Origin: Myxococcales bacterium
GTDB lineage: Bacteria > Myxococcota_A > Polyangia > Polyangiales > Polyangiaceae
Direction: 5' to 3'
NCBI GenBank assembly: GCA_016703425.1
Contig: JADJCA010000008.1
Span: 1-64,000, forward strand
DNA: 64,000 nucleotides
A program made the position numbers and the translations under genes. Of this stretch, positions 45,522-54,235 are shown piece by piece (position 1 is the stretch's first letter; each line of letters opens with the position of its first letter). The notes beneath the pieces were generated by a model. It did not search any database. It had not been told where the DNA came from and saw only the letters and a program-made list of their open reading frames with translations.

Positions 45522-46079
45522 GCGGACGCCCCGAAGACCTTCGCGTGGAGCGAGGCGTCGTCGGTCAGCTCGGGATGAAACGTGGCGCCCCAAACGGCGC
45601 CTTGGCGGACGAGGATCGGCTCACCGGCGAGCCGGTCCACGACCTGGGCGCGGGGCCCGACCGACGTGATGCGCGGCGCGCGAATCAGCACGAGGCTCCT
45701 TCCCGCGTCGCTCATCGCCTCGAAGCTGTCGAGCTGCCGACCCCAGCCGTTTCGCGTCACGGTGACGTCGAGGACGCCGAAGCTTCGCTGCTGCGGGCCT
45801 AACACGCGCTCGGCCGCGAGGATCAAGCCTGCACAAGTCGCGAGGACCGGAACGCCCGCGGACACCCGCGAGCGAATTGGGCCTTCGAGATCGAAGCGCG
45901 CGATGAGGTCGAGTTGCACCGTGCTCTCGCCACCGGGGAGGACCAGCCCCGCCGCGTCGGCAAGGTCATCCGCGCGACGGGCGAGGCGAACCTCGTGCCC
46001 CAACGACCGAAGCATCCGCGCATGACGTTCGAAGGCGCCTTGAACCGCCAAGACGACGACGGGCTTTCCACGGGCCATC

Positions 46080-46961
46080 TCAGTTGCCTCGCGCCGCGAA
46101 GCGCTCCGGCGCCGAGAGCGAAGCCGTGGGCACGCTGCGCATCGCCGCGCCGAGACCGGTGCTGACGGCGGCGAGCGCGGCCGCGTCCTCCCACGCGGTC
46201 ACCGCCGTCACGATGGCCCGTGCTCGGCGCGGCGCGTCGGCGCTGAGGAAGATACCGCTGCCGACGAAGACGGCCTCGGCACCGAGGGCCATGGCGAGCG
46301 CCGCATCGGCGGGCGTGGCGATGCCGCCGGCGGCGAAGTTCGGGACCGGGAGTCGGCCTGCCGCGGCGACCTCGCGAACCAGCTCCACCGGAGCGCCGAG
46401 CTCCTTGGCCTCGCGCACCAACTCTTCGGCGCCGAGCGTCGTGAGGCGACGAATCTGGCTCCGCACGCGGCGGAGGTGGCGAACCGCCTCGGCGATGTCG
46501 CCGGTACCGGCCTCGCCCTTGGTGCGGAGCAGCGACGCGCCCTCGGCGATGCGGCGCAAGGCCTCGCCGAGATCGCGGCAGCCGCAGACGAACGGCACGC
46601 GGAACGTTCGCTTGTCGATGTGGAACTCGTCGTCGGCGGGCGTCAAGACTTCGCTCTCGTCGACGAAGTCGACCTCCAGGGCTTCGAGGATCCGGGCCTC
46701 GGCGAAATGCCCGATGCGGCATTTGGCCATGACGGGAATGCTGACGGCAGCCTGGATGCGCGCCACCATCTCCGGATCGCTCGCGCGAGCCACGCCACCT
46801 TCGGCGCGAATCTGAGCCGGCACGCGCTCGAGCGCCATGACCGCGGTGGCCCCGGCGGCTTCCGCGATGCGCGCTTGCTCCGCGTCAACGACGTCCATGA
46901 TGACGCCTCCCTTGAGCATCTCAGCGAGGCCTGACTTCGTGACTTGGGTCGATTTTTTCAT
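46080..46961 (-). CDS. pdxS: Pyridoxal 5'-phosphate synthase lyase subunit
   Basis: Condenses ribose 5-phosphate, glyceraldehyde 3-phosphate and ammonia into PLP. ATG 46961 (MKKSTQVTKSGLAEMLKGGV) follows a GGAGAG ribosome site; 293 residues is the normal length. Active-site residues are Asp23 in GGVIMDV, Lys80 in PVMAKCRIGH and Lys148 in RTKGEAGTG. NFAAGGIATPADAALAM and GSGIF form the phosphate site. It is followed immediately by pdxT and preceded, on the same strand, by a MocR-type regulator 142 bases away. Confidence 0.97.
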   Translation of the reverse strand: MKKSTQVTKSGLAEMLKGGVIMDVVDAEQARIAEAAGATAVMALERVPAQIRAEGGVARASDPEMVARIQAAVSIPVMAKCRIGHFAEARILEALEVDFVDESEVLTPADDEFHIDKRTFRVPFVCGCRDLGEALRRIAEGASLLRTKGEAGTGDIAEAVRHLRRVRSQIRRLTTLGAEELVREAKELGAPVELVREVAAAGRLPVPNFAAGGIATPADAALAMALGAEAVFVGSGIFLSADAPRRARAIVTAVTAWEDAAALAAVSTGLGAAMRSVPTASLSAPERFAARGN

Positions 46962-47103
46962 GGAGCTCTCCTTTTCACGCCACGCGGGCGCGCTTGCGAT
47001 CAACAGGCATGTGCGAAGGCGCGTCGCGGTGACGGCGCGCCGAAAACGAACGGGACGAACGAGCGGAATCAAGCGGGCGCGATACCCAGTCGCGCCCGGC
47101 GAG

Positions 47104-48651
47104 CTAAACGAACGGCGCCACAGCTCCGCTCCGTGGTTCCGCCTTTCTTGGCGCGCGAGCCGAGAGCGTCTTCACCGCCTTGCCGAGACGGCGCGCCCCC
47201 TCAGCGACGCGTTCGGGAGACTCGGCGCAGAACGCGAGCCGGACGCCGGGCCTCGGGTTAAGGCCGGCGCTCCACATGGGGCTGGGGCTGACGAGAACCC
47301 CCTGCTTCAACGCCTCCTGGTAGAGCGCGTCGACGTCGAGCGACGGCGGAAGCGACACCCAAAGGACGAGGCCGTGGCGCGGAGATTGAAACGTGCACTC
47401 GGCGGGCAGGTGTTTGGTTAGCGCGGCCGCGAGCGCGTCCCGGCGGGCGCGGTATTCGCGGACCACCTTCGTCATGTGCGCGCGGAGGTAGCCGCGTTCG
47501 ATGAACTCGGCGACGGCGTGTTGCAAGATCGACGACGTGCCGAGGTCGACGACGCGCTTGAGCGACCGAAGACTCCTTGAGAGCTCTTTGGGGGCGACGA
47601 CGTAGCCGATCCGCATGGCCGGGATGAGCCGCTTCGAGAACGTCGACATGTGAATGACGTCGCCGTCTAACGCTCGGAGGTGCGGCTCGCCCGGCGGGTC
47701 GAGCACCACGCCGGCGGCGTAGTCATCCTCGATGAGGGGAATCGAGACACGGCGCGACCACAGGACGAGCTGCCGTCGTCGCTCGAGCGACATGGTGCGG
47801 CCCGTGGGGTTGTGCCCGTTGGGCATGAGGTAGAGGGCCTTGACGTCGGGCCTCGTGAGGCGTTCGAGCGCCGCGAGCTCCGGGCCGTCGTCGTCCGACG
47901 GCACCGAGACGACGCGAGCGCCCGCGAGCGCGAAGATGTCGAGGGCGCCCGAATACGTCGTGGCTTCCACCATGATGGCGTCGCCGGGGTTGACGAGGGA
48001 CCGCGCCACGAGGTCGAGAGCTTGTTGACTTCCCGAGGTGACGAGAACGTCGTCGGCCGTAGCCGGCACGCCGCGAGCCGCAAGCTCGAGGGCGATCTGC
48101 GTCCGAGTGCGGAGCACGCCCTCCGGCGGCGCGTACGTCAAGGTCTCCGGCCCGTATTGCGCGAAGACGCGCGCGACGCATCGACGCATCAGCTCATCGG
48201 GCAAGAGATCCGCCGATGGCTGCATGCGCGCGAGGTTGATGACTTGGGGGCCGGAGGCGCGGCGCGCGTAGCGCTCGACGCGGGCCAAGAGTTCGGGCTT
48301 CGCCGCACGCGCGACGAGGTCATTCCACGGCATCTCGCGGAGCTGACCGCCGTCGGCGACAGCGACGGCCCCGCGGTCGACAGCCTGGGCGCGAGCGCCG
48401 TCGACGTCGCCGACGAAGGTGCCCCGCCCGACGGAGCCGAAGACGAAGCCCGCTGACTCGAGCTCGGCGTAGGCCCGCGCGACGGTGTTGCGGTGGGCGC
48501 CGAGCGCTCCCGCGAGAACGCGCGTCGGCGGCAGCTTGAACCCCGCAGGAAAAGCCCGCGCCTCAATGCGGGCGACGACCTGATCAAAGATCTGCCGATG
48601 AATCGGCTCGTCGCGCCGCGGATCGAGCTTGAGCCCCAACGATTGGTCCAA
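47104..48651 (-). CDS. MocR-family PLP-binding regulator (PdxR-like)
   Basis: 515 residues. The start is TTG 48651, supported by GGAGGT five bases upstream (minus strand). The N-terminal winged-helix GntR domain reads EPIHRQIFDQVVARIEARAF, KLPPTRVLAGALGAHRNTVARAYAELE. The fold-type-I aminotransferase domain has LTYAPPEGV, TSGSQQALDLV, NGHNPTGRT, EDDYA and the PLP lysine Lys340 in STFSKRLIP. Such proteins sense PLP; neighbourhood with pdxST makes PdxR, a regulator of PLP synthesis, the likeliest identity. It is unusual in being co-oriented with pdxST, not divergent. TTGG/CCAA repeats overlap its own start. Confidence 0.88.
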   Translation of the reverse strand: MDQSLGLKLDPRRDEPIHRQIFDQVVARIEARAFPAGFKLPPTRVLAGALGAHRNTVARAYAELESAGFVFGSVGRGTFVGDVDGARAQAVDRGAVAVADGGQLREMPWNDLVARAAKPELLARVERYARRASGPQVINLARMQPSADLLPDELMRRCVARVFAQYGPETLTYAPPEGVLRTRTQIALELAARGVPATADDVLVTSGSQQALDLVARSLVNPGDAIMVEATTYSGALDIFALAGARVVSVPSDDDGPELAALERLTRPDVKALYLMPNGHNPTGRTMSLERRRQLVLWSRRVSIPLIEDDYAAGVVLDPPGEPHLRALDGDVIHMSTFSKRLIPAMRIGYVVAPKELSRSLRSLKRVVDLGTSSILQHAVAEFIERGYLRAHMTKVVREYRARRDALAAALTKHLPAECTFQSPRHGLVLWVSLPPSLDVDALYQEALKQGVLVSPSPMWSAGLNPRPGVRLAFCAESPERVAEGARRLGKAVKTLSARAPRKAEPRSGAVAPFV

Positions 48652-48742
48652 TTGGCACCTCCAAGTCGACCATCATGCCGCTCGTCACCGACAAGATCGA
48701 GGTTCAGACGTGCGATTCAGACTGGACCAAGTGTGCCAATTG
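48643..48742 (-). promoter_or_regulatory. Probable MocR operator pair at the regulator's own start
   Basis: On the minus strand GTGCCAATTGGACCAA spans 48658-48643 and covers the TTG start. On the plus strand TGGACCAA-GT-GTGCCAATTG spans 48723-48742. The same two blocks (GTGCCAATTG and TGGACCAA) thus occur twice, in opposite orientation and order, within 100 bases upstream of the regulator gene. This fits the multi-site repeats bound by MocR proteins and suggests autoregulation. Confidence 0.55.
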
Positions 48743-48768
48743 TCGCCACAAGGCGAGGCCAATGCGGA

Positions 48769-49899
48769 CTATCGCCGGTGCGCGGCCCTCAGGTCGCGCG
48801 CCAGGAGCTTGTGGAAGAGGTTCTCGCCGGCCTCGCGCCGCACCGACAGGCGACCTTGGCCGTAGGCCCGCGACGACAGACCGCGTTGCACCGACTCGCA
48901 AATGGCATGGTCTTCGTCCTGGATGCGCTCGCTGACGCCCATGCTGGTGCGGTTCCGCTCGCGAACGGCTTCGCTCACGTCGGCGAAGTAGAAGTCGAAG
49001 ACGACCTTCATGCGATCCACGCCGAGCGGCACGACGAAGTTCGTGTCGAGGTACCCCTCGTACCAGTTGAGCATGAGGTTCGGGTAGAGCCAGTAGTAGA
49101 GCGCCTTGCCTTTGCGGACCGACGCCGTCATGGCCTCACCCGTGGAGGCGTCGATGGGGCTCGACTGGAGGCAGAAGCGATCGAAATTTTCGATCGTGTA
49201 GTCCTTGAACGCGAGGATGCTGCTCAAGCCTTTGTGGAGAAACGGAACGTGGTAGCCGCCGTCGAGGTAGTTGTCGACGAAGACCTTCCAGTTGCAGGCG
49301 AGCTCGTATTCGCGGCGCTCCGCGAAGTGGAGCTTGCCGACACCGAGCGGCGCGAACTGCTCCGGCAGACTCCCCATGTGAGCCTCGAGAGGCATGGGAT
49401 CGGGCGACGTGTTGACGAAGACGAACTTCTCCCAGGTGGCGACGGCCACCGGCACGAGACCAAAGGCCGCCTTGTCGAAGTTCCGAACACCGTCAAACTC
49501 GGGCGTCGACCGGAGCTCGCCCGCGAGCGAATACGTCCAGCCGTGGTAGGGGCAGCGAAGACGCTCGGCGCACCCCGACGGCTCGGTGGCCACCGCCGCC
49601 GCGTGATGGCGGCAAACGTTGAAGAACGCGCGCAAGACGCCGTCGTCGCCGCGCACGACGACGATGGGCTCGCCGCCGATGACCGTGGTCACGAAGTCGC
49701 CGGAACGCCGAAGCTGGTCTTCGCGCGCCGCGAACTGCCACGTGCCGCCGAAGACGGCGCGCGTCTCGAGGCGATGGACGCTCGGGTCGGTGTACCAAGG
49801 TCCCGAGAGGGTCTTTGCCTCCTCGAGCGGCGCCTTGTCGTCGAAGGAGGCGAGGATGTCGTCGAGCGTTCCATCGACTTCTAGCGGCAAACGGACCAT
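48769..49899 (-). CDS. Rieske non-heme iron oxygenase, alpha-subunit type
   Basis: 376 residues from ATG 49899 (MVRLPLEVDG). The Rieske [2Fe-2S] ligands are Cys96, His98, Cys116 and His119 in VCRHHAAA and RCPYHGWTY. The mononuclear iron site is in DNYLDGGYHVPFLHKG with Asp209, His217 and His222, plus a probable carboxylate near the C-terminus. GTWQFAAREDQL and YELACNWKVFVDNY are family-typical. The length and motif style resemble choline monooxygenase and related quaternary-amine oxygenases, but the substrate is not determinable. The required reductase is not adjacent; the FAD reductase at 4765 is far away. Confidence 0.92.
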   Translation of the reverse strand: MVRLPLEVDGTLDDILASFDDKAPLEEAKTLSGPWYTDPSVHRLETRAVFGGTWQFAAREDQLRRSGDFVTTVIGGEPIVVVRGDDGVLRAFFNVCRHHAAAVATEPSGCAERLRCPYHGWTYSLAGELRSTPEFDGVRNFDKAAFGLVPVAVATWEKFVFVNTSPDPMPLEAHMGSLPEQFAPLGVGKLHFAERREYELACNWKVFVDNYLDGGYHVPFLHKGLSSILAFKDYTIENFDRFCLQSSPIDASTGEAMTASVRKGKALYYWLYPNLMLNWYEGYLDTNFVVPLGVDRMKVVFDFYFADVSEAVRERNRTSMGVSERIQDEDHAICESVQRGLSSRAYGQGRLSVRREAGENLFHKLLARDLRAAHRR

Positions 49900-49974
49900 C
49901 GCCCGCCGGTATAACACCGCGACCGGCGCGCTGTCCTCGGAACGCGGACGCGGCTCGGCGCCGCGCTATCACGG

Positions 49975-51120
49975 TCACTCGGCTTGAACGGCGCGGCCTC
50001 GCGCGTCAAACCAGGCGGACGAGAGAACGCGATAGCGAGGGTCGTCGTCGTCGCCGAGCTTCATGTGAAGCACGGCGCGCGCTCGCAAGAGGCGCGACAA
50101 ATCGAGTTGGCCATCGGGGCGCGCCACGCCGCTGACCCCGTCGGTTAGGGCGGTGCGCGGCGGCACCAAGCCCCCGCCGGGGAACCACTCGCGGAGGCTG
50201 AACCACTCCTGCGTGGTCGCGTCGTCGCGGTCCAGCGCGGCGACGTTGCGCGAGACGACCTCGAGCTCAAGGGAGGCGGGTTGGCTCATGGTGGCCGCCC
50301 GATCCTCGCTCACCAGATCGATCTCGAGGGCGTCCTTCAGCGGACGCTCATCGGCGAGACGACGCAAGTCGGCGGCCCTCACGACGAGGCGCATCGGTGC
50401 CTCGACGGACTGCGTGACCGGCTTCGAATGCAGCGCAAAGGGCGCCATGTTCGCCGCCGCCGATGGCGTCGGGATGCGGCGGCCCCAAAAGCCGGGCGCC
50501 AGCGTGTGGGCACCGTACCGGTAGTGCGCCGTCGAGCGGATCGCCTCAGCTCCCGACAGGTCGACGTGCGGGAAGCGAACCCACGGAAGCTCCACCGACT
50601 CGCCCGGTGCCAAGACCCGGATGTCATGACTCCAGTCCTCCGCGTAGTTCCCGCAACGCGCGACGGGCACGGTGCGGGCGTTTGCCCAACGATCGCCGCG
50701 CCGCACCTCGACGGTGATGCGGAGCTCGGGCTCGCGCCACCCGAGCTCGCTGCCGTCGCCGGAAAGCACGACGACGTGACTACGCGACTCGGAGCGATTG
50801 AAGAGGAGCACGCCAAGCTCGGGTGCCGCGCCGTCAACGAGCGCGAGCCCGCGCGGCGCCACGATCAGCTCGAGATCGCTCTCCACAACAGGGGGCGGCG
50901 ACGTCGGCAGGCGATTGGCGGCGTGCTGAAACCCCGCCGGGAGCCACGAGAGCGCGTCCACCTCCGCGGCCTTCGAGTCGTCACGGAACCACGACGGCCC
51001 CTCCGCGAGGTGGCGGGGAGCGACGCCGCCAACGCGCGTCACCTCCGTCGACTCCGCCTCGTCAGCGCCCGCGGCGGAGCATGCGCAGAGGAGCAGGCAC
51101 AAGGCGAAGCGCTTGAGCAT
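49975..51120 (-). CDS. Hypothetical lipoprotein
   Basis: 381 residues with a lipoprotein signal MLKRFALCLLLCAC (Cys14) then SAAGADEAEST. The mature protein is beta-rich with Ig-like strand spacing (PELGVLLFNRSESRSHVVVL, RITVEVRRGDRWANARTVPV, RVLAPGESVELPWVRFPHVD) and later RLVVRAADLRRLADERPLKD. No catalytic motif or named domain is recognised. It lies between the Rieske oxygenase and FMN reductase genes, all on the minus strand with separate gaps, so operon membership is unclear. Confidence 0.7.
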   Translation of the reverse strand: MLKRFALCLLLCACSAAGADEAESTEVTRVGGVAPRHLAEGPSWFRDDSKAAEVDALSWLPAGFQHAANRLPTSPPPVVESDLELIVAPRGLALVDGAAPELGVLLFNRSESRSHVVVLSGDGSELGWREPELRITVEVRRGDRWANARTVPVARCGNYAEDWSHDIRVLAPGESVELPWVRFPHVDLSGAEAIRSTAHYRYGAHTLAPGFWGRRIPTPSAAANMAPFALHSKPVTQSVEAPMRLVVRAADLRRLADERPLKDALEIDLVSEDRAATMSQPASLELEVVSRNVAALDRDDATTQEWFSLREWFPGGGLVPPRTALTDGVSGVARPDGQLDLSRLLRARAVLHMKLGDDDDPRYRVLSSAWFDARGRAVQAE

Positions 51121-51177
51121 GTGGAGTGGGACGCCCTACAGCCCCACATGTTCCCAAGAAGGGGGTCGGGGCCGTGC

Positions 51178-51738
51178 CTATGCCCTCATGGGCGCAAGCG
51201 CGTTGGCCCATCGCAAGAGCTCATCGAGCATGGTCTTGGCTGCGCCATCGAAGGACTCGGGGGGCTGAAAGGTGCCCTCCTTCATGTGGGCGGAGAACCC
51301 AGAAACCGTGACGGCTTCGGGGATGGGCATCATCTTCAGCGTGGTCAGAAACTGCTTGGTCATTTGCACCGACCGGAGGCCCCCGGAAATGCCGCCGTAG
51401 CTGACGAACGCCGCCGGCTTGTAGGCCCATTCGCTGAAGAGATAGTCGAGCGCGTTGATGAGCGCCGGCGGCGAGCCGTAGTTGTATTCAGGCGTGACGA
51501 TCACGAACGCGTCGGCGGCGCGAACGCTCTCGCTCCAGGCCTTCGTGTGCGCGTGCTCGTATTGACCGAGGCGCGGGTGTTTTGGCTCGTCGAAGAGCGG
51601 CAACGCGACCTCCTTTAGGTCCGACAAGACGACCTCAAAGCCTCCGTGGGCGCGGGCCCGCTCGAGGAACCATGTTCCGATAGGCAGGCCTGCGCGACCG
51701 GGCCGCGTGCTCGCGATGATGACGTTCAGCTTTCTCAT
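51178..51738 (-). CDS. NAD(P)H-dependent FMN reductase
   Basis: 186-residue flavodoxin-like enzyme of the FMN reductase/chromate reductase family. Visible features are the phosphate-binding IIASTRPGRAGLPIG (7-21), SDLKEVALPLFDEP, the VTPEYNYGSPPALINALDYL flavin-binding segment, and FVSYGGISGGLRSVQ. It reduces FMN or quinones using NAD(P)H in the cytoplasm. It is a single gene, divergent from the gene at 51831 across a 92-base gap. Confidence 0.92.
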   Translation of the reverse strand: MRKLNVIIASTRPGRAGLPIGTWFLERARAHGGFEVVLSDLKEVALPLFDEPKHPRLGQYEHAHTKAWSESVRAADAFVIVTPEYNYGSPPALINALDYLFSEWAYKPAAFVSYGGISGGLRSVQMTKQFLTTLKMMPIPEAVTVSGFSAHMKEGTFQPPESFDGAAKTMLDELLRWANALAPMRA

Positions 51739-51830
51739 GAGGGGTGCGAGTGTAGCGCGTCGGCGAAGTCTCGAAACCTCGAGGCCCCGCCCTTATTGAC
51801 CTTCGCTCCAGGGCCCCGGATCCTTGTGCG

Positions 51831-52595
51831 ATGTCCGAACCGACCGAGCCGACGCCACCTCTCTCCCGCGAAGACCTCGTACTGCTCGTCGCCCGCGCGC
51901 ATCACGGAGCCCCTTACGCCGAGTGCAAGATCGCCGGGGCGGCGCTCGCCGAGCAGTCCAAGCTTCCACGGCTCATCGCCGAGAACCTTGGCGCCGGCTT
52001 CGGCCAATGGACGTTCTTCCCGGAGCCCGCCGAGGTCGTGACCTTTGCGTGCACGTACGCGCCGCCGCAAACAAGCGACGACGTGTGGGCTCTCGCGCGG
52101 CAGTGGGCGTCGGACGACGCGGCGGGTCGTCCGACGGTGCTCGTGCTCGTGGGCCGCGAGCTTCTTCAAGTCGAACTGCGCCGCATCGACGTGCCCGAGC
52201 TGCGCGCGCTCTTCGCCGAATCGCAAGGGCCGGCCGCGATGGCGCTGCGAAAGACCTTGGGTCTCGACATACCCGCGCCCCGCGCCACCCCGGCGAAAGC
52301 AGCGGCGGCAACGGCCGTGCGCGAGGCGGAGGCGACCTCCCCGAAGCGGGCGCCAGCGGCGAAGAAGACCCCCGTGGCGACGACCGCGGACGGAACGCTC
52401 AAGATGCCGAAGCCGGTTCTGACGCGGGCGAAGGTAGAGCCGCCTGCGCCGCCGCGACACTTCGAGCATCCGAAATTTGGCGTCGGCGTCCTCGAGAAGC
52501 TCGACGGCGTCGGCCCCGAAGCCAAGCTGACGATCCGCTTCGAAGCCGGGACCAAGACGCTCCTCGCTCGCTTTGTGGCGGAAGTAGCGCCCTGA
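51831..52595 (+). CDS. Hypothetical protein with C-terminal tudor-like (UvrD-tail) domain
   Basis: 254 residues. The N-terminal about 140 residues form an uncharacterised alpha/beta domain (LVLLVARAHHGAPYAECKIA, GFGQWTFFPEPAEVVTFACT, VLVLVGRELLQVELRRIDVP). An Ala/Lys/Pro linker of about 65 residues follows. The last 45 residues (FEHPKFGVGVLEKL, AKLTIRFEAGTKTLLARFV) resemble the small beta domain at the end of UvrD/PcrA helicases (His-x-x-FGxGxV ... Val-x-Phe-x-x-Gly-x-Lys-x-Leu), a protein-interaction module. No signal is present. It may bind RNA polymerase or other machinery, but this is speculative. Confidence 0.7.
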   Translation: MSEPTEPTPPLSREDLVLLVARAHHGAPYAECKIAGAALAEQSKLPRLIAENLGAGFGQWTFFPEPAEVVTFACTYAPPQTSDDVWALARQWASDDAAGRPTVLVLVGRELLQVELRRIDVPELRALFAESQGPAAMALRKTLGLDIPAPRATPAKAAAATAVREAEATSPKRAPAAKKTPVATTADGTLKMPKPVLTRAKVEPPAPPRHFEHPKFGVGVLEKLDGVGPEAKLTIRFEAGTKTLLARFVAEVAP

Positions 52596-52773
52596 GCCCC
52601 GTCTAGATCGCAGACGCGGACTGCGAAGGCGCGCATCGCACCCGGAGGTCCCATCGCTGCGCGACCGGTGCGAACGAAGCGTTCGCGCGGCGCCAGCCCA
52701 AAACCATTCGGGTTTCGTCGAGCGCGACGCGACCCAACGCGCGGCATGGCGCGTGCTCGTACTCGCACAAGCC

Positions 52774-53601
52774 ATGAAACCCTCCTCGCTCGCTTCCCTC
52801 TCGCTTGCCGCGCTCGACCGGGCCCACGGCGGCCTCCGCATCCACACGCTCGCGCCCGCACAGGCTTCGCACATCGGCGGCGTCCATGACGCGTTGCTCG
52901 GCCTCGATCAGGCGGGGCATGTGTTCGTCGCGGCCGGTGCAACGCCGCGCCATGCAGCGCAGGTCGCTGAGCAGGTTCGCGCGGCGACGACGCCAGCGTC
53001 GACGATAGGCGGCCTCGCGCAATCGGCCATCGACTTGCTCAAGCAACCGGTGACGGGAGGCGGCACCGTAGGCGGCAACCTGCTGGCGGCCGCTGGAAAC
53101 GTGGCGATGAACCTCTTCGCCGCAGCGCTGGAGGACGACGACAAGCCATCGCGCGCGACGCCGCATTCGTCGACGGACCACGCTCCGGCGTACGTCCCGC
53201 CGCCGCCAACGTTTTCACCGAGCGTGGTGCCCACGACCACCACGCGAGAGCTGCCCGAGGTGAATGACGCGGCGCCGACACCCGCGCTGCACGACGGCGC
53301 GGCACCGAGCGCGACCCACGCCTATGCCCCCTTCGAACCCCTGGTGGTGCCCGCGCTCCCGCCGCTGCCAGGTACGACGGGCTCGCCACTCGAAGGTCCG
53401 ACCGACGCATCCGCGCTCCCGCCGCTGCCTCCGCCCTACGTGCCCGTCGACTGGCCCGACATCGCGCTCGCCCCGGACTTGCCAGCGATGCCCACGCTCG
53501 CCGACTTGCCACCGCTGCCTTCGGTTCCGAACACGACGACGGACGGCGCAGCGACCGACCCCTACGGCGTCGAGCGCCTGCAACCTACCAAGTACGGATG
53601 A
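52774..53601 (+). CDS. Pro-rich protein with possible double-glycine leader
   Basis: 275 residues from ATG 52774. The first 20 residues (MKPSSLASLSLAALDRAHGG) match the style of double-glycine leader peptides cleaved by C39 peptidases: hydrophobic positions -12, -7 and -4 and GG at -2/-1. A short alpha/beta part (RIHTLAPAQASHIGGVHDAL, VFVAAGATPRHAAQVAEQVR) and a Gly-rich hydrophobic stretch (GGGTVGGNLLAAAGNVAMNL) follow. After that comes about 150 residues of Pro/Thr/Ala-rich low complexity with repeated LPPLP units. No exporter is adjacent, so leader function is a hypothesis. Confidence 0.6.
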   Translation: MKPSSLASLSLAALDRAHGGLRIHTLAPAQASHIGGVHDALLGLDQAGHVFVAAGATPRHAAQVAEQVRAATTPASTIGGLAQSAIDLLKQPVTGGGTVGGNLLAAAGNVAMNLFAAALEDDDKPSRATPHSSTDHAPAYVPPPPTFSPSVVPTTTTRELPEVNDAAPTPALHDGAAPSATHAYAPFEPLVVPALPPLPGTTGSPLEGPTDASALPPLPPPYVPVDWPDIALAPDLPAMPTLADLPPLPSVPNTTTDGAATDPYGVERLQPTKYG

Positions 53602-53677
53602 GCGCCAGCGGACGATGAGGTCGCTCGAAGCCCGACGACTCGCAGGTCAGGCACGACGAATGCAGAAAGGGGCAACG

Positions 53678-54091
53678 ATGGTCACCGCGACGCAAACCCG
53701 CCGGCAATGGCTTAAGCACCTCGCGGCCAGGCACAGCCTCTCGTGGAGGATGGCCACGCTGCCGCGCACCCTCGACGGCGTGACGGTGGTCGAGACGGCG
53801 CGCGAGCTCATCTACTTCGAAGACGGCGTGTGCACACGCGTCACATCGTTCGACGAGGACACGCCGGCGCGAAGTCTCGTGGGTCTCACGTGGGTCTTGT
53901 GGATCGACGTCGACGGCAACCCCGTTGCGGGCCACCGGCCCGGCGCACGCGCCGTCCTCTGGCGGGCGCCGCCCGAGCGCGGGTTCACCACCCAAGGCGA
54001 AATGACGGTCGCGCTGACAGGACGCGCTCTCCGCCATCAACGCGTGGAGTCGCACGGAGATTCGAGCGAGCTTTTCGCCCGAAGCGCGTAA
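53678..54091 (+). CDS. Small hypothetical protein
   Basis: 137 residues from ATG 53678, preceded by AAAGGGG; in-frame ATGs at 53615 and 53660 are alternatives. It opens basic (VTATQTRRQWLKHLAARHSL) and continues with beta-strand-like segments (GVTVVETARELIYFEDGVCT, SLVGLTWVLWIDVDGNPVAG, RAVLWRAPPERGFTTQGEM). No known domain, signal or membrane helix is visible. It follows the Pro-rich protein gene by 76 bases on the same strand. Confidence 0.55.
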   Translation: MVTATQTRRQWLKHLAARHSLSWRMATLPRTLDGVTVVETARELIYFEDGVCTRVTSFDEDTPARSLVGLTWVLWIDVDGNPVAGHRPGARAVLWRAPPERGFTTQGEMTVALTGRALRHQRVESHGDSSELFARSA

Positions 54092-54235
54092 GACTGCACA
54101 AACGCTGGCCGCTAGCCGCCCGCAAGCCTAGGGCTCCGCGAGGGGTGAATCTCGCACCCTTCATCCTCGAGGCGCTGCAGCGCAAGGCACACTCAAAGCA
54201 CAAGGAGCCGACGACTTCGGTACTCTACGCAATGG

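Noticed and set aside
48653..48668. TGGCACC upstream of the MocR gene as an RpoN promoter
   Set aside because: No TTGC/TGC at the required spacing follows on the plus strand, and there is no plus-strand gene there; it is better explained as part of the regulator's operator repeat.
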